From Lachnoclostridium sp. An138 (GTDB lineage: Bacteria > Bacillota > Clostridia > Lachnospirales > Lachnospiraceae), in NCBI RefSeq assembly GCF_002160765.1, contig NZ_NFLF01000003.1:185118-249117 (forward strand): 64,000 nt of DNA, written 5' to 3'. The notes below the pieces were generated by a model. That model worked only from the letters and a program-made list of their open reading frames with translations. It did no database searches and had not been told where the DNA came from. Positions 33,132-42,739 of this stretch are shown piece by piece. The position numbers and the translations under genes are program-made. Numbering within the stretch: the stretch's first letter is position 1; each line of letters starts with the position of its first letter.

Positions 33132-34070
33132 ATGGCATTAGTAACAACAACAGAAATGTTCAAAAAAGCATATGAAGGCGGCTACGCAATCGGCGCTTTC
33201 AATGTGAACAACATGGAGATTGTACAGGCTATCACAGAGGCAGCGGGAGAGCTGAAGTCCCCGGTTATCCTTCAGGTATCCGCAGGCGCAAGAAAGTATG
33301 CGAACGCTACTTACCTGAGAAAGCTGGTTGAGGCTGCGGTGATCGAGAATCCGGATATTCCGATCGCTCTGCATCTGGATCACGGCGCAGACTTCGAGAT
33401 CTGCAAGTCCTGTATCGATGGCGGATTTACTTCCGTTATGATCGATGCTTCCAAGTATCCGTTCCAGGAGAACATCGAGATCACAAAGAAGGTTGTTGAG
33501 TATGCACATGCTCACGGCGTAGTAGTAGAGGCAGAGCTTGGAAAGCTGGCCGGAATCGAGGATGATGTAAACGTATCCGCAGAGGATTCTTCTTACACCC
33601 AGCCGGAAGAGGTTGAGGAGTTCGTAAGCAAGACAGGCGTTGACTCTCTGGCTATCGCAATTGGTACAAGCCATGGCGCATTCAAGTTCAAACCCGGCAC
33701 AAAGCCGCAGCTTCGTTTCGACATCCTGCATGAGATCGAGAAGAAGATCCCGGGATTCCCGATCGTTCTTCACGGCGCATCTTCTGTACCGCAGGAGTAT
33801 GTAAAGATTATCAACGAGCACGGCGGAGCTCTGAAGGACGCTATCGGTGTTCCGGAAGAGCAGCTGCGTGAGGCTGCAAGATCTGCAGTGTGCAAGATCA
33901 ACATCGACTCTGACCTTCGTCTGGGCCTGACAGCAGGTATCCGTCAGGTAATGTTCGAGCATCCGGACTACTTCGATCCGAGACAGTATCTGACCGTTGC
34001 GCGTCAGAACGTAAAGGACGTAGTTGCTCACAAGATCAAAGACGTACTTGGCAGCGAGGGCAAGGCTTGA
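33132..34070 (+). CDS. fba: Class II fructose-bisphosphate aldolase
   Basis: A 312-residue zinc aldolase of glycolysis. Motifs are AFNVNNMEIVQAI, zinc ligands in HLDHGADFE, VEAELGKLAG and LHGASSVP, and the phosphate loop GTSHGAFKF. The ATG at 33132 gives the family N-terminus, with GAGG upstream. Codon use is strongly biased, as in a highly expressed gene. Confidence 0.96.
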   Translation: MALVTTTEMFKKAYEGGYAIGAFNVNNMEIVQAITEAAGELKSPVILQVSAGARKYANATYLRKLVEAAVIENPDIPIALHLDHGADFEICKSCIDGGFTSVMIDASKYPFQENIEITKKVVEYAHAHGVVVEAELGKLAGIEDDVNVSAEDSSYTQPEEVEEFVSKTGVDSLAIAIGTSHGAFKFKPGTKPQLRFDILHEIEKKIPGFPIVLHGASSVPQEYVKIINEHGGALKDAIGVPEEQLREAARSAVCKINIDSDLRLGLTAGIRQVMFEHPDYFDPRQYLTVARQNVKDVVAHKIKDVLGSEGKA

Positions 34071-34078
34071 GCCCTGTA

Positions 34079-34639
34079 ATGCACAGAAAAGAAGAAAGAC
34101 CGCAGGAATCCCTGCGGTCTTCTTTGTATACTGGGGAATTGGGAAACGGAGATTGCGGACGGGAGAAGGCGCAGGAAGAGAAGAAGTCCTGTCCCCGGCC
34201 TGTCTCCGGTCTGCGTCTGCTGGCCGGCGATCTGCGGAGGCTGTGTCCGGCTGCCGCTGCCATCCTGGCTTATGGGGTTGTGACACATCTGCTTTTTGAC
34301 CGTTTCTGCCCCATGCTGATTCTGACGGGATTTCCCTGCCCCGGCTGCGGTATGACGCGGGCGCTGTTTCTCGTACTGACAGGCCGCTTTGCGGCTGCAT
34401 GGCGGTTTCAGCCGCCGGTCTACGGCTGGATTCTTCTGGCTGCTGCCTTTGGAACGCGCCGTTATCTGATAAAAAAACCGCGTTCTGTCCGGGAAACCTA
34501 TATCTGGACGCTGCTTTTGGGGCTTCTTCTTCTGTCCAGTCTGGCGCTGTATGGATACCGCGTGTTCCGCGGTTTTCCTCCGGAAATTGTGGAACCGGGC
34601 GGGACACTTATGGGACTTGTCTCCTCTCTGTGGAACTGA
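34079..34639 (+). CDS. DUF2752 membrane protein
   Basis: A protein of up to 186 residues with three hydrophobic segments and the DUF2752 signature FPCPGCGMTRALFLVLTGRF. Family function is unknown; the CPxCGxTR motif suggests metal or redox involvement. The start is uncertain: the only ATG (34079) lies before the fba terminator, so a TTG within 34124-34139 is an alternative. Confidence 0.7.
   Translation: MHRKEERPQESLRSSLYTGELGNGDCGREKAQEEKKSCPRPVSGLRLLAGDLRRLCPAAAAILAYGVVTHLLFDRFCPMLILTGFPCPGCGMTRALFLVLTGRFAAAWRFQPPVYGWILLAAAFGTRRYLIKKPRSVRETYIWTLLLGLLLLSSLALYGYRVFRGFPPEIVEPGGTLMGLVSSLWN
34092..34126 (+). terminator. fba terminator
   Basis: Stem AAGACCGCAGG with CCTGCGGTCTT followed by CTTTG. 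Confidence 0.8.
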
Positions 34640-34736
34640 AAGGGAATCCATGTATGAGGGGAACGGGACAGAGAAGGTATAAAATTCAAGTATAAAGTTC
34701 GGGTATAAAGTTCATGTAAAACTTTCCGGCTGTCTC

Positions 34737-34765
34737 TTGCGGCCGCACCAGGAAAGTGATACACT
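34737..34765 (+). promoter_or_regulatory. Promoter of the Gln/Asn-rich membrane protein
   Basis: TTGCGG, 17 bases, TACACT, about 55 bases upstream of the start codon. Confidence 0.5.
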
Positions 34766-34818
34766 GAGACAAATAATTTACTGAGAGCAGAAGAGCTTTC
34801 ATGAGGAGGAGCATCAGC

Positions 34819-35334
34819 ATGGACGACATGTACAACGACGAAAATCAGAATGAGAACCAGAATGGAACTCCAGACGAAAATCAAAATGAAAATGAGAGAG
34901 AAAACAATGGCGTGAATGCCTGGGGAAGCAGTGAAGGCGGGAACGGCCAGCAGTCCGGCCAGCAGCCGGGGATGGAGGAGCAGTCTCAGCAGTCCGGCAG
35001 ATCGACCGTGCAGGAGCAGCTTCAGCAGCAGTACAGACAGCCGACCGTACAGGAGCAGCTTCAGTACCAGTACCAGCAGCCGCAGGATGAACTGGAAGAG
35101 CCCATGACAATGGGTGAATGGATGATTACGCTGCTGATTATGCTGATTCCCTGCGCAAACATTATTATGGCCTTTGTGTGGGCGTTCAGCAGCACGGAGA
35201 AAAAGAGCAAGTCGAATTTCTTCAAGGCGTATCTGATTTTTATGGCAATTGTAATTGTGCTTTCTATCCTTGCGGTAATCGTAGTTGGAGTGTTTACCGC
35301 GTCTGTAGTCAGCAGCAGCTATTATTATGGATAA
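34819..35334 (+). CDS. Gln/Asn-rich membrane protein
   Basis: A 171-residue protein. Residues 1-90 are low complexity, rich in Asn, Gln and Glu, with a repeated TVQEQLQ segment. Two membrane helices follow (MTLLIMLIPCANIIMAFVWA-like and AIVIVLSILAVIVVGVFTA) separated by a basic loop. No enzyme motif is visible. The topology is like small membrane organisers with a disordered N-terminal arm. AGGAGGA supports the ATG at 34819. Confidence 0.75.
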   Translation: MDDMYNDENQNENQNGTPDENQNENERENNGVNAWGSSEGGNGQQSGQQPGMEEQSQQSGRSTVQEQLQQQYRQPTVQEQLQYQYQQPQDELEEPMTMGEWMITLLIMLIPCANIIMAFVWAFSSTEKKSKSNFFKAYLIFMAIVIVLSILAVIVVGVFTASVVSSSYYYG

Positions 35335-35473
35335 CCGGGGTAATAAAGGAGCTTTGCTCCTTTCCCGTACCAGTGTGCCAGGGACAGCATGTTCCCTGGC
35401 ACATGCTGTATTATGGGAGAATCAGGGGAAGGAAAGAGAGGGAAAAATCCAATACGGAAAACAGGGTACAGGG

Positions 35474-35520
35474 TTGACAATCCGGATAATACGCGATACT
35501 ATATGTTTAGTAATACTAAA
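35474..35520 (+). promoter_or_regulatory. PadR operon promoter with palindromic operator
   Basis: TTGACA (35474), 17 bases, TACTAT (35497-35502). A perfect dyad TTTAGTA-A-TACTAAA (35506-35520) overlaps the expected transcription start, and a half site TACTAA recurs at 35531. This is a good candidate site for autorepression by the PadR product. Confidence 0.7.
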
Positions 35521-35549
35521 TACAAAGAAATACTAAGGGAAGTGACCGG

Positions 35550-35891
35550 GTGAACGCAAAATATGAGCGTCAGCTGAAAAAAGGAGTGTTTGAAATCCTG
35601 GTACTGAAGCTATTGAGTGAAGGCGAGAAGTACGGTTATGAACTGATCCTGGAGCTGAAGGAGAGAGGCGGAGAACTGTTTGCTGTGAAGGAAGGAACTT
35701 TATATCCGATTCTTTACAGACTGGAGGATGACGGCCTGGCGCGCAGCCGCTGGAGCAGGCCGGAGGGGAGAGAGGTTTCCAGAAAATATTATTCGATTAC
35801 CCCGAAAGGAAAGGAAGAGCTGGAAGAGTTGAAGGAGCTCTGGAAAAGCTTTGAAAAGGGAGTTTCAGGAATATTGGAGGAAGAGCTATGA
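35550..35891 (+). CDS. PadR-family repressor
   Basis: A 113-residue winged-helix protein with the PadR pattern FEILVLKLLSEGEKYGYELI, then VKEGTLYPILYRLEDDGLA and SRKYYSITPKGKEEL. The start is GTG. It overlaps the next gene by 4 bases, a usual pairing with HAAS-domain membrane proteins, and presumably represses the operon from the dyad upstream. Confidence 0.92.
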   Translation: MNAKYERQLKKGVFEILVLKLLSEGEKYGYELILELKERGGELFAVKEGTLYPILYRLEDDGLARSRWSRPEGREVSRKYYSITPKGKEELEELKELWKSFEKGVSGILEEEL

Positions 35892-36535
35892 ATCAGGAAA
35901 ACTATCTGAAAGAAGTGGAAAAGCACCTGAACTGTGGAAAGGCCCGGAAAAAGCAGATACGCAGAGAGCTGGAAGCAGACATCTGCGCCGCGTCTGAGCA
36001 GGGAGAGGAATGGGAAGAGACCCGGAAGCGCATGGGAGATCCGGCAGAGCTTGCGCGGGAATTCAATGAAAATATGGGAAATACAAAGCGGAAAATGAGC
36101 CGGCCCAAAAAGATTCTGCTCATCTGCGCTGCCGTCGCAGCGGTACTGGCGGTTCTCGCGGCAGTTTTATTCTGGCTTCTGCCCAAGACTTATCCCATAA
36201 GCGCCAGCAGCATCTTTCAGGAGGAGACGGTAGCTTCGGAGGCGGAAGAAATCGTGGAACTTCTGAATGAAAAAGATTATGAGACTTTACAGGAAAAGTC
36301 CACGGATCAGATGAAGACAGTGATGAACGAAGAGTATATGGAGGGCGCCAAGGCACAGGTAGGCGGAGACTGGGGAGAATTCCAGCGCTTTACCAGCAGT
36401 ATTTCGGTGGAAGCTGTACAGCAGGGAAAGCATTTTGCCATCACAGAGCTGACGGCGCTCTATGAAAACCGAAGCGTCACCTATCAGATATCCTTTGATG
36501 AAAATATGGAGCTTGCGGGTATCTATATGAGATAG
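35888..36535 (+). CDS. HAAS-domain membrane protein with DUF3887-like domain
   Basis: A 215-residue protein. Residues 1-65 match the HAAS signalling-associated domain (YLKEVEKHLNCGKARKKQIR, KRMGDPAELAREFNENM), a membrane helix lies at about 74-96, and the exterior part (about 105-215) resembles DUF3887. With PadR it forms a stress-type sensor-regulator unit; the direct signal is unknown. Confidence 0.82.
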   Translation: MNQENYLKEVEKHLNCGKARKKQIRRELEADICAASEQGEEWEETRKRMGDPAELAREFNENMGNTKRKMSRPKKILLICAAVAAVLAVLAAVLFWLLPKTYPISASSIFQEETVASEAEEIVELLNEKDYETLQEKSTDQMKTVMNEEYMEGAKAQVGGDWGEFQRFTSSISVEAVQQGKHFAITELTALYENRSVTYQISFDENMELAGIYMR

Positions 36536-36629
36536 AAGAAGCTGAGATAGAAGAAGGCAAAGACGAATCAGGAAGAGTTTCTGTCAATCCCAGGACGGCT
36601 GGAATATGATAGTAATAAAAAGAGATAAG

Positions 36630-36665
36630 TATCCCGGAAAGCAAGGTTTTTCCGGGATATTTTTG
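36630..36665 (+). terminator. PadR operon terminator
   Basis: TATCCCGGAAA with TTTCCGGGATA followed by TTTTTG. Confidence 0.8.
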
Positions 36666-36684
36666 TCATATTTCTGGTGATAGG

Positions 36685-37269
36685 ATGAGAGTGTTGTTTT
36701 GGGAAACGGGGATGCTGGTGACGGCCCTGTCAGCGGATGCTTTTGCGGCGGGACTGGCATATGGGGCGGAAGACATCCGTCTTCCGGCGGTTTCACTTCT
36801 GACGGCTTCCGCGGTCTCCAGCCTGATTCTGGCTGTGTCGCTTTTGACAGGCGGCCTGGCAGGAGGGATTCTTCCAGCAGGGCTGGTAAAAGGTTCTGGA
36901 TTTTTGATTCTGGCAGTCCTGGGTGTCTGGAAGCTGTGTGAGCGCCCCGGTGGAAAAAGCGCGGCGGAAGCTGATAAAAACAGAGACCGGCTGGTCTCGC
37001 CTGCGGAAGCGCTGGCTCTGGGAGCTGCGCTTTCCGCAGACAGCCTGGCAGCCGGAATCGGAGCTGGAGCCCTGAATATACCGCTGCTTCCGGCGGCAGC
37101 CGCCTCCTTTCTGGCCGGGGCGGCAGCGCTTTCCGGCGGGGAGCGGCTTGGCCGCGTTTTTGCCGCTTCAGAGGCAGAAAGTGAGAAAACAGGCGCAGGC
37201 AGCCGCCTGAAAATTAACAGATTAGGCGGAATCCTGCTTTTGCTTCTGGCAGCGGCGAAGCTGCTGTAA
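36685..37269 (+). CDS. MntP/YtaF-family membrane protein
   Basis: A 194-residue protein with six hydrophobic segments in two homologous halves, each with a SADxxAAG motif (ALSADAFAAGLAYG; ALSADSLAAGIGAG). This is the manganese exporter MntP family. The divergence and length fit the sporulation membrane protein YtaF branch. The ATG at 36685 has GGTGATAGG upstream. Confidence 0.8.
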   Translation: MRVLFWETGMLVTALSADAFAAGLAYGAEDIRLPAVSLLTASAVSSLILAVSLLTGGLAGGILPAGLVKGSGFLILAVLGVWKLCERPGGKSAAEADKNRDRLVSPAEALALGAALSADSLAAGIGAGALNIPLLPAAAASFLAGAAALSGGERLGRVFAASEAESEKTGAGSRLKINRLGGILLLLLAAAKLL

Positions 37270-37291
37270 AAATCAAAAGAGAAAGCGTCTG

Positions 37292-39874
37292 TCAAACCGC
37301 TGTCTCGGGCGTGGAAGCAGTCCTGTGTACCCGTCTGGGAGAAAGCAGCAGGAGCTCATGGGCCAGCAGGGGCATGGCCGCCAGCAGGATCAGGCGCGTC
37401 CATTCGGGGAGCGAAAGGCGGCAGGTACCAAAGGCTGTTACAAAGTAAGGAACCTCTGTGACAAGAACCTGCAGTGACAGGCCGACACAGAAGGCAGCCA
37501 TCATCAGTCGGTTTTTCAGGTGGTTCATGCGGAAAATGCTTGTTTCCACATCCCGCATGCCGATGGCGTGAAAGAGCTGGGAAATCCCCAGCACCGTAAA
37601 GGCATAAGTCTGGCAGCGGGTCAGAATCTCGGGCACGTTCAGCAGAATCCGAAGATTTTCCAGGGTCAGGGGCAGCTTCCCGGCCAGCAGCAGAGAAATG
37701 GGCAGCTGCAGGAAGGCGGTAGAGCTGATAAAGGCAATCAGAAATCCATAAAACAGCGTGCAGCCAAGGCCTCCTCCCGCGAACAGGTTTTCATTCCGGG
37801 GACGGGGCGGCCGGTTCATAAAATGGCGGGGATCATTCTGGTCCACGCCCAGAGCCAGAGCCGGCAGGGAGTCTGTGATCAGGTTAATCCACAGAATATG
37901 GCTGGGTTTCAAAGGCGTCCCAAGGCCCAGCAGGATGGCGGCCAGCATGGTAATGATTTCGCCGAAATTTGAGGACAGCAGGAAGAGCACGGCCTTTTTG
38001 ATATTTTCGTAGATGCCCCGCCCCTCGGCGATGGCCTTTGCAATGGTGGCAAAATTGTCGTCGGTCAGAATCAGATCGGCGGCGTTTTTCGCCACGTCTG
38101 TTCCGGTGATTCCCATGGCCACGCCTACGTCGGCGGCCTTCAGGGAGGGGGCGTCATTGACTCCGTCGCCGGTCATGGCCACGATTTTTCCGGATGCCTT
38201 CAGGGCTTTTACAATACGGACTTTGTGCTCCGGCGAAACCTGGGCGAAAACAGAGAGGCTGCGGGCAGCGGCCGCAAATTCTTTGTCGGACAGGGCTTCG
38301 ATCTGGGGACCGCTCATACAGTCCGAGGGCTTTTCCGCGATGCCCAGCTCCCGGGCAATGACAAAGGCTGTGTCGCTCCGGTCGCCTGTGATCATGACCG
38401 TCTTTACGCCGGCCCGGCGGAAATCCTGGACAGCCTTTACAGCTTCCGGCCGTATGGGATCAATCATCCCCACGAAGCCCACAAAGGTCAGTTCCTCTTC
38501 CGAGGGGCTGGTATCTCCGGTGCGCATGGCGAGAGCCAGAAGGCGGAGCGCCCGGCCCGACAGGGTATGGAGTGCCGCTTCGGCGCTCCGCCGTTCTGCT
38601 CCGTCCAGGGGACGGATGCGGCCGGAAGAAAGAACGGTGCTGCAGCGCTTCAGAATGATGTCGGGAGAACCCTTGGTGTAAGATACAGAGCCGTTTTCGG
38701 TCCGGTGCAGAGTGGTCATCATTTTCCGCTCAGAATCGAAAGCGATTTCTCCTGTACGGGGGCAGGTCTTTTCCAGCTCCGGCCGTTCCAGGCCAAAACG
38801 GCGGGCCAGATCCAAAAGCGCCAGCTCCGTGGGATCTCCCAGGCGGCTGCCGCCGTCAGCCACAGCATCGTTGCACAGGGCAAAGCCTTCCAGAAAGAAC
38901 CGGTCGCGGCGGGCGTCCAGCCGGGAGGCTTCCAGAATCCGGCCATCCAGGTAGCAGGCGGTCACAGTCATACGGTTCTGGGTCAGCGTGCCGGTCTTGT
39001 CAGAGCAGACCACACTGACACAGCCCAGCGTCTCGACGCTGGGCAGACGCTTCACGATAGTATTCACCTTCACCATGCGGGAGACGCTTAAAGCCAGCAC
39101 CATGGTTACTACGGCGGGCAGGCCCTCCGGCACGGCGGCTACAGCCAGAGAAATGGCCGTGATCAGCATTTCCATCACATCGCGTTTCTGCAGAACGGCT
39201 ATGACAAAAAGGAGGGCGCAGAGAGCCACGGAAACAGCGCTCAAAAGCTTTCCCAGGTCGGCCAGACGGTGTTGGAGAGGCGTAGTCTCTGAGGGCGTCT
39301 CTCCGATCAGCTGCGCAATCCGGCCGATTTCCGTATCCATGCCGATGGCGGTGACGACGCCTTCTCCCCGGCCGTAGGTGACATTGGTGGACATGTAGGC
39401 TTTGTTATTCTTCCGCAGGTCCTTTTCCACAGGGACAGATTCCCCGGTCAGAGAGGATTCCTCAATCTTCAGACTGTTTACAGAAATCAGTTCCAGGTCG
39501 GCAGGCACCTGCCGGCCCGCGTCCAGGCAGACGATGTCTCCGGGAATCAGATCGCGGGCAGGGATTTCCACCTGTTTTCCATTCCGGCGGATGAGGGCGA
39601 CGGGGCTTGTCATCTGCTTCAGCGCGTCCAGGGCCTTCTGCGCTTTGCCCTCCTGGATGACGCCCACCAGGGCGTTCACCAGAATGACGGCCAGAATGAT
39701 GGCGGTATCGCTGATTTCTCCCAGCAGCATAGAGATGGCTGCCGCGATAAACAGAATAAAGATCAGCGGGTCGTTGAGCTGTTCCAAAAAGGTCTCCGGC
39801 AGAGTCTTGCGGCGGGCGTCCTTCAGGACATTCCGGCCCCGTTGAATGCCGGGAGAAGAATCTTGATAATTCAT
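37292..39874 (-). CDS. Calcium-transporting P-type ATPase
   Basis: An 860-residue P2-type ATPase. It has the actuator TGES, the phosphorylation motif SDKTGTLTQN, the nucleotide domain, MTGDGVNDAPSLKAADVGVA and about ten membrane helices. Ion-site helices read AAVPEGLPAVVTMVLALS and NLITDSLPALALGV, as in PMCA/SERCA-like bacterial pumps. The chosen ATG (39874) has AAAGGA upstream; 26 more open codons upstream are atypical. It stands alone on the minus strand and converges with the MntP-like gene. Confidence 0.93.
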   Translation of the reverse strand: MNYQDSSPGIQRGRNVLKDARRKTLPETFLEQLNDPLIFILFIAAAISMLLGEISDTAIILAVILVNALVGVIQEGKAQKALDALKQMTSPVALIRRNGKQVEIPARDLIPGDIVCLDAGRQVPADLELISVNSLKIEESSLTGESVPVEKDLRKNNKAYMSTNVTYGRGEGVVTAIGMDTEIGRIAQLIGETPSETTPLQHRLADLGKLLSAVSVALCALLFVIAVLQKRDVMEMLITAISLAVAAVPEGLPAVVTMVLALSVSRMVKVNTIVKRLPSVETLGCVSVVCSDKTGTLTQNRMTVTACYLDGRILEASRLDARRDRFFLEGFALCNDAVADGGSRLGDPTELALLDLARRFGLERPELEKTCPRTGEIAFDSERKMMTTLHRTENGSVSYTKGSPDIILKRCSTVLSSGRIRPLDGAERRSAEAALHTLSGRALRLLALAMRTGDTSPSEEELTFVGFVGMIDPIRPEAVKAVQDFRRAGVKTVMITGDRSDTAFVIARELGIAEKPSDCMSGPQIEALSDKEFAAAARSLSVFAQVSPEHKVRIVKALKASGKIVAMTGDGVNDAPSLKAADVGVAMGITGTDVAKNAADLILTDDNFATIAKAIAEGRGIYENIKKAVLFLLSSNFGEIITMLAAILLGLGTPLKPSHILWINLITDSLPALALGVDQNDPRHFMNRPPRPRNENLFAGGGLGCTLFYGFLIAFISSTAFLQLPISLLLAGKLPLTLENLRILLNVPEILTRCQTYAFTVLGISQLFHAIGMRDVETSIFRMNHLKNRLMMAAFCVGLSLQVLVTEVPYFVTAFGTCRLSLPEWTRLILLAAMPLLAHELLLLSPRRVHRTASTPETAV

Positions 39875-40111
39875 AAAGTATCTGTCCTTTCTGTAGAGGT
39901 ATGGAATGGCGCGGCGGTGCGGCAGGGCTGTCTTGCGGCAGGCTGTCCCCAAAGGGGCTTTGTCCTAAGATATGAAAACGGAAGAGAGGGTATGACATTT
40001 CCCGGAGGACTTTTCCGGTCAGGCTTCGGCTTCTTTTGGCTTTCCGGAAAACTTATATTTTAATTTTAATTTTTTCTGACTTTTCACCATGTTCTCCAGC
40101 GGATTTCCTAC

Positions 40112-40140
40112 TTGTCAAGGCCTGGGGTATCACTTATAAT
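40112..40140 (+). promoter_or_regulatory. guaA promoter
   Basis: TTGTCA, 17 bases, TATAAT, about 45 bases upstream of guaA. Confidence 0.75.
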
Positions 40141-40186
40141 AAGGGCAGTGGAAGTGAAATAAGAACTATGAGGAGGAAGAAACGGC

Positions 40187-41728
40187 TTGAACAGAGAAAT
40201 GGTTATCGTGCTGGATTTCGGCGGACAGTATAATCAGCTGATCGCGCGCCGGGTCCGTGAGTGCAATGTGTACTGCGAAGTACACCCCTATACCCTGAGC
40301 CTTGAGAAAATAAAAGAAATGAATCCCAAAGGGATCATTTTTACAGGAGGCCCCAACAGCGTCTACGACGAAGCGTCTCCCCACTATCAGAAGGAAATCT
40401 TTGATCTGGGAATTCCGATTCTTGGAATCTGCTATGGTTCCCAGCTGATGGCGTACACCCTGGGCGGCCAGGTCAAGACGGCCCCCGTCAGCGAGTACGG
40501 CAGAACAGAGACGACGGTCGATCAGACAAGCGTTCTTTTCCATGACGTGGAGAAAGAAACAGTTGTATGGATGAGTCATACAGACTATATCGCGGAAGCG
40601 CCTGCGGGCTTCCGCGTGACGGCGTACACGCCGGTCTGCCCGGTGGCGGCCATGGAGTGCCCGGAAAGAAAGCTTTACGCGACCCAGTTCCACCCGGAGG
40701 TCATGCACACCCGGGAAGGCCAGAAGATGCTCCGCAACTTTGTCTATGACGTCTGCGGCTGCACCGGCGACTGGCAGATGGGCTCCTTCGTGGAAGAGAC
40801 CATTCAGCAGATTCGCGAGAAGGTAGGAGACGGCAAGGTGCTCTGCGCCCTGTCAGGCGGCGTGGATTCTTCCGTGGCGGCCGTTCTGCTTTCCAAAGCA
40901 ATTGGAAAGCAGCTGACCTGCGTGTTCGTAGATCACGGCCTGCTCCGCAAAAACGAGGGCGACGAGGTGGAAGCAGTCTTCGGTCCCGACGGACCCTATG
41001 AACTGAACTTTATCCGCGTCAACGCGCAGCAGCGCTACTACGACAAGCTGAAGGGCGTAACAGAGCCGGAAGCAAAGAGAAAGATTATCGGTGAGGAATT
41101 CATCCGCGTCTTTGAGGAAGAAGCGAAGAAAATCGGAGCCGTGGACTTCCTGGTGCAGGGAACCATTTACCCGGATGTCATCGAGTCCGGTCTTGGCAAG
41201 TCCGCCGTTATCAAGTCTCACCATAACGTGGGAGGTCTTCCCGACGTGGTAGATTTCAAGGAGATTATCGAGCCGCTTCGCATGCTCTTCAAGGACGAAG
41301 TCCGCAAAGCAGGTTTGGAGCTTGGCATTCCGGAGAATCTGGTTTACCGCCAGCCCTTCCCGGGCCCGGGCCTTGGCATCCGCATTATCGGCGAAGTGAC
41401 CGAGGAGAAAGTACGCATCGTTCAGGACGCCGACGCGATTTACCGGGAGGAGATCGCGAAAGCCGGCCTCGACAAGGGACTCGGACAGTATTTCGCAGGA
41501 CTTACGAATATGCGGTCCGTGGGCGTTATGGGTGATTTCCGGACCTACGACTATGCGGTGGCCCTGCGCGCGGTGAATACCAGCGATTTCATGACTGCCG
41601 AGTGCGCAGAGATTCCTTATGAGGTGCTCTTTAAGGTGACCAGCAGGATTATTAATGAGGTTAAGGGGGTTAACAGGGTCATGTATGACTTGACCAGTAA
41701 GCCGCCCGGAACGATTGAGTTCGAGTGA
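40187..41728 (+). CDS. guaA: GMP synthase (glutamine-hydrolysing)
   Basis: A 513-residue enzyme converting XMP to GMP. It has an N-terminal class I amidotransferase ([18 protein letters not shown], catalytic cysteine in [11 protein letters not shown], histidine in TQFHPEV), a PP-loop ATP domain ([14 protein letters not shown]) and the C-terminal dimer domain ending KPPGTIEFE. The start is TTG with AGGAGGA upstream. Its 3' end is the integration site of the two mobile elements that follow; the coding sequence is kept intact. Confidence 0.97.
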   Translation: MNREMVIVLDFGGQYNQLIARRVRECNVYCEVHPYTLSLEKIKEMNPKGIIFTGGPNSVYDEASPHYQKEIFDLGIPILGICYGSQLMAYTLGGQVKTAPVSEYGRTETTVDQTSVLFHDVEKETVVWMSHTDYIAEAPAGFRVTAYTPVCPVAAMECPERKLYATQFHPEVMHTREGQKMLRNFVYDVCGCTGDWQMGSFVEETIQQIREKVGDGKVLCALSGGVDSSVAAVLLSKAIGKQLTCVFVDHGLLRKNEGDEVEAVFGPDGPYELNFIRVNAQQRYYDKLKGVTEPEAKRKIIGEEFIRVFEEEAKKIGAVDFLVQGTIYPDVIESGLGKSAVIKSHHNVGGLPDVVDFKEIIEPLRMLFKDEVRKAGLELGIPENLVYRQPFPGPGLGIRIIGEVTEEKVRIVQDADAIYREEIAKAGLDKGLGQYFAGLTNMRSVGVMGDFRTYDYAVALRAVNTSDFMTAECAEIPYEVLFKVTSRIINEVKGVNRVMYDLTSKPPGTIEFE

Positions 41729-41729
41729 T
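41717..41729 (+). repeat. attL-like core at the guaA 3' end
   Basis: GAGTTCGAGTGAT, spanning the guaA stop codon. A 12-of-13 match (GAGTTTGAGTGAT) lies at 63453-63465 and a weaker one (GAGTTTGAATAGT) at 51488-51500. The three sites bound two tandem elements. Confidence 0.7.
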
Positions 41730-41788
41730 GAAATGAGTTGTAAAAATCCAGTGTTTATGCGGGTTTCAAACAAATTTGTTTAAGTGCT

Positions 41789-41817
41789 GGCAACGATTTG
41801 GCAACATTTTGGGTATC
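41789..41817 (+). repeat. Left-arm integrase-site-like repeats of element A
   Basis: GGCAAC at 41789 and 41800, then GGGTATC at 41811, start-to-start 11 bases. They begin 72 bases from the guaA core; in element B the equivalent pair begins 73 bases from its core. Confidence 0.55.
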
Positions 41818-41849
41818 ATTCACTGAATAACAGAATACTTCAATAACAG

Positions 41850-41898
41850 AAAACCTTACTGATTTTCAGAAATGAAGCTGAAAGTCGGTAAGGTTTTT
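41850..41898. terminator. Bidirectional terminator between guaA and the DUF2971 gene
   Basis: AAAACCTTAC with GTAAGGTTTT and an inner stem (GATTTTCAG with CTGAAAGTC). It replaces the native guaA terminator, which was displaced by the insertions. Confidence 0.75.
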
Positions 41899-41914
41899 GT
41901 TTGTTAGGGTAACT

Positions 41915-42739
41915 TTATATTAGACCGAGAATGTTGCTTTCTTTTAATTCGGCTGTTGGGTTATATTTTTCGAGTAAATTCTGAACTATAACACGACTTC
42001 CTGCACTTATACGAGGGCTTAGAGTTATTTGCATTTCGCTGAAGGCGTCATTTGATATGCTCATATCGTAGTATGGAAAGGGTTGTTTCTCTAAACCTAA
42101 TCGTATTCTGTTTGCAATAATTTGAAAATTATGAATTAAATTTTCAACAGGTTGATTTAAGTTTAATGGCAAAATATTAAGTATATATCGCCATTCATTT
42201 TGAAATTGCCAGTGAAGATTTTTGTATTTTCCGAGTTCACCTAATGCTATAGAAAAATGTTCATCATCTTCTTTTAGTAAGCGAGGATATAGTTTGTTTT
42301 TGTCATTGGTGTATTCAACTTTAAGTAATAGTTCTTTGGACATTGCTTGGGCGGTAAAAAAACCTTTCGAGAACATTTCGCTCAGAGGAATTATAGACTG
42401 AAGAGGTTTGCCGTTGGATTCATCTTTAACAGGTAAAACTAAAACTTTTGATAAATCCGATGCGAGATTGTTGTACACCTTAAAGGGATTTTTGCGAAGT
42501 TTTATGCGAACACCAAGATTTAAGGAGGCATACATATTCCACATGGGTATACTTTCGGATTCATCATCAGTCCAAGAACTTATATAACAAAATTGACCAA
42601 TATTTTTTAAATCAGCAGTTTCTTGCTCTTGAAGATCGTCCATGTTATTGAGGGAGTTAAAACGAATAGTTCTGTTCTTTAGAATTAAAGCAAGAGTTTC
42701 AATATTGGTGTAATGGTAAAGATATTCAATAGTTTCCAT
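41915..42739 (-). CDS. DUF2971-family protein
   Basis: A 274-residue protein with the DUF2971 opening YLYHYTNIETLALILKNRTI and RFNSLNNMDDLQEQ, and a later FQNEWRYIL. Function is not established. The HYT...ILK...N pattern recalls ADP-ribosyltransferase-like folds, which is only a suggestion. It is downstream of and overlaps an XRE regulator by 14 bases, and is AT-rich cargo in element A. A toxin or defence effector controlled by the XRE protein is possible. Confidence 0.75.
   Translation of the reverse strand: METIEYLYHYTNIETLALILKNRTIRFNSLNNMDDLQEQETADLKNIGQFCYISSWTDDESESIPMWNMYASLNLGVRIKLRKNPFKVYNNLASDLSKVLVLPVKDESNGKPLQSIIPLSEMFSKGFFTAQAMSKELLLKVEYTNDKNKLYPRLLKEDDEHFSIALGELGKYKNLHWQFQNEWRYILNILPLNLNQPVENLIHNFQIIANRIRLGLEKQPFPYYDMSISNDAFSEMQITLSPRISAGSRVIVQNLLEKYNPTAELKESNILGLI

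Noticed and set aside
33138..34607. 489-codon open frame opposite the aldolase gene
   Set aside because: It is the antisense shadow of the strongly biased fba coding sequence and continues through its terminator; no family features.
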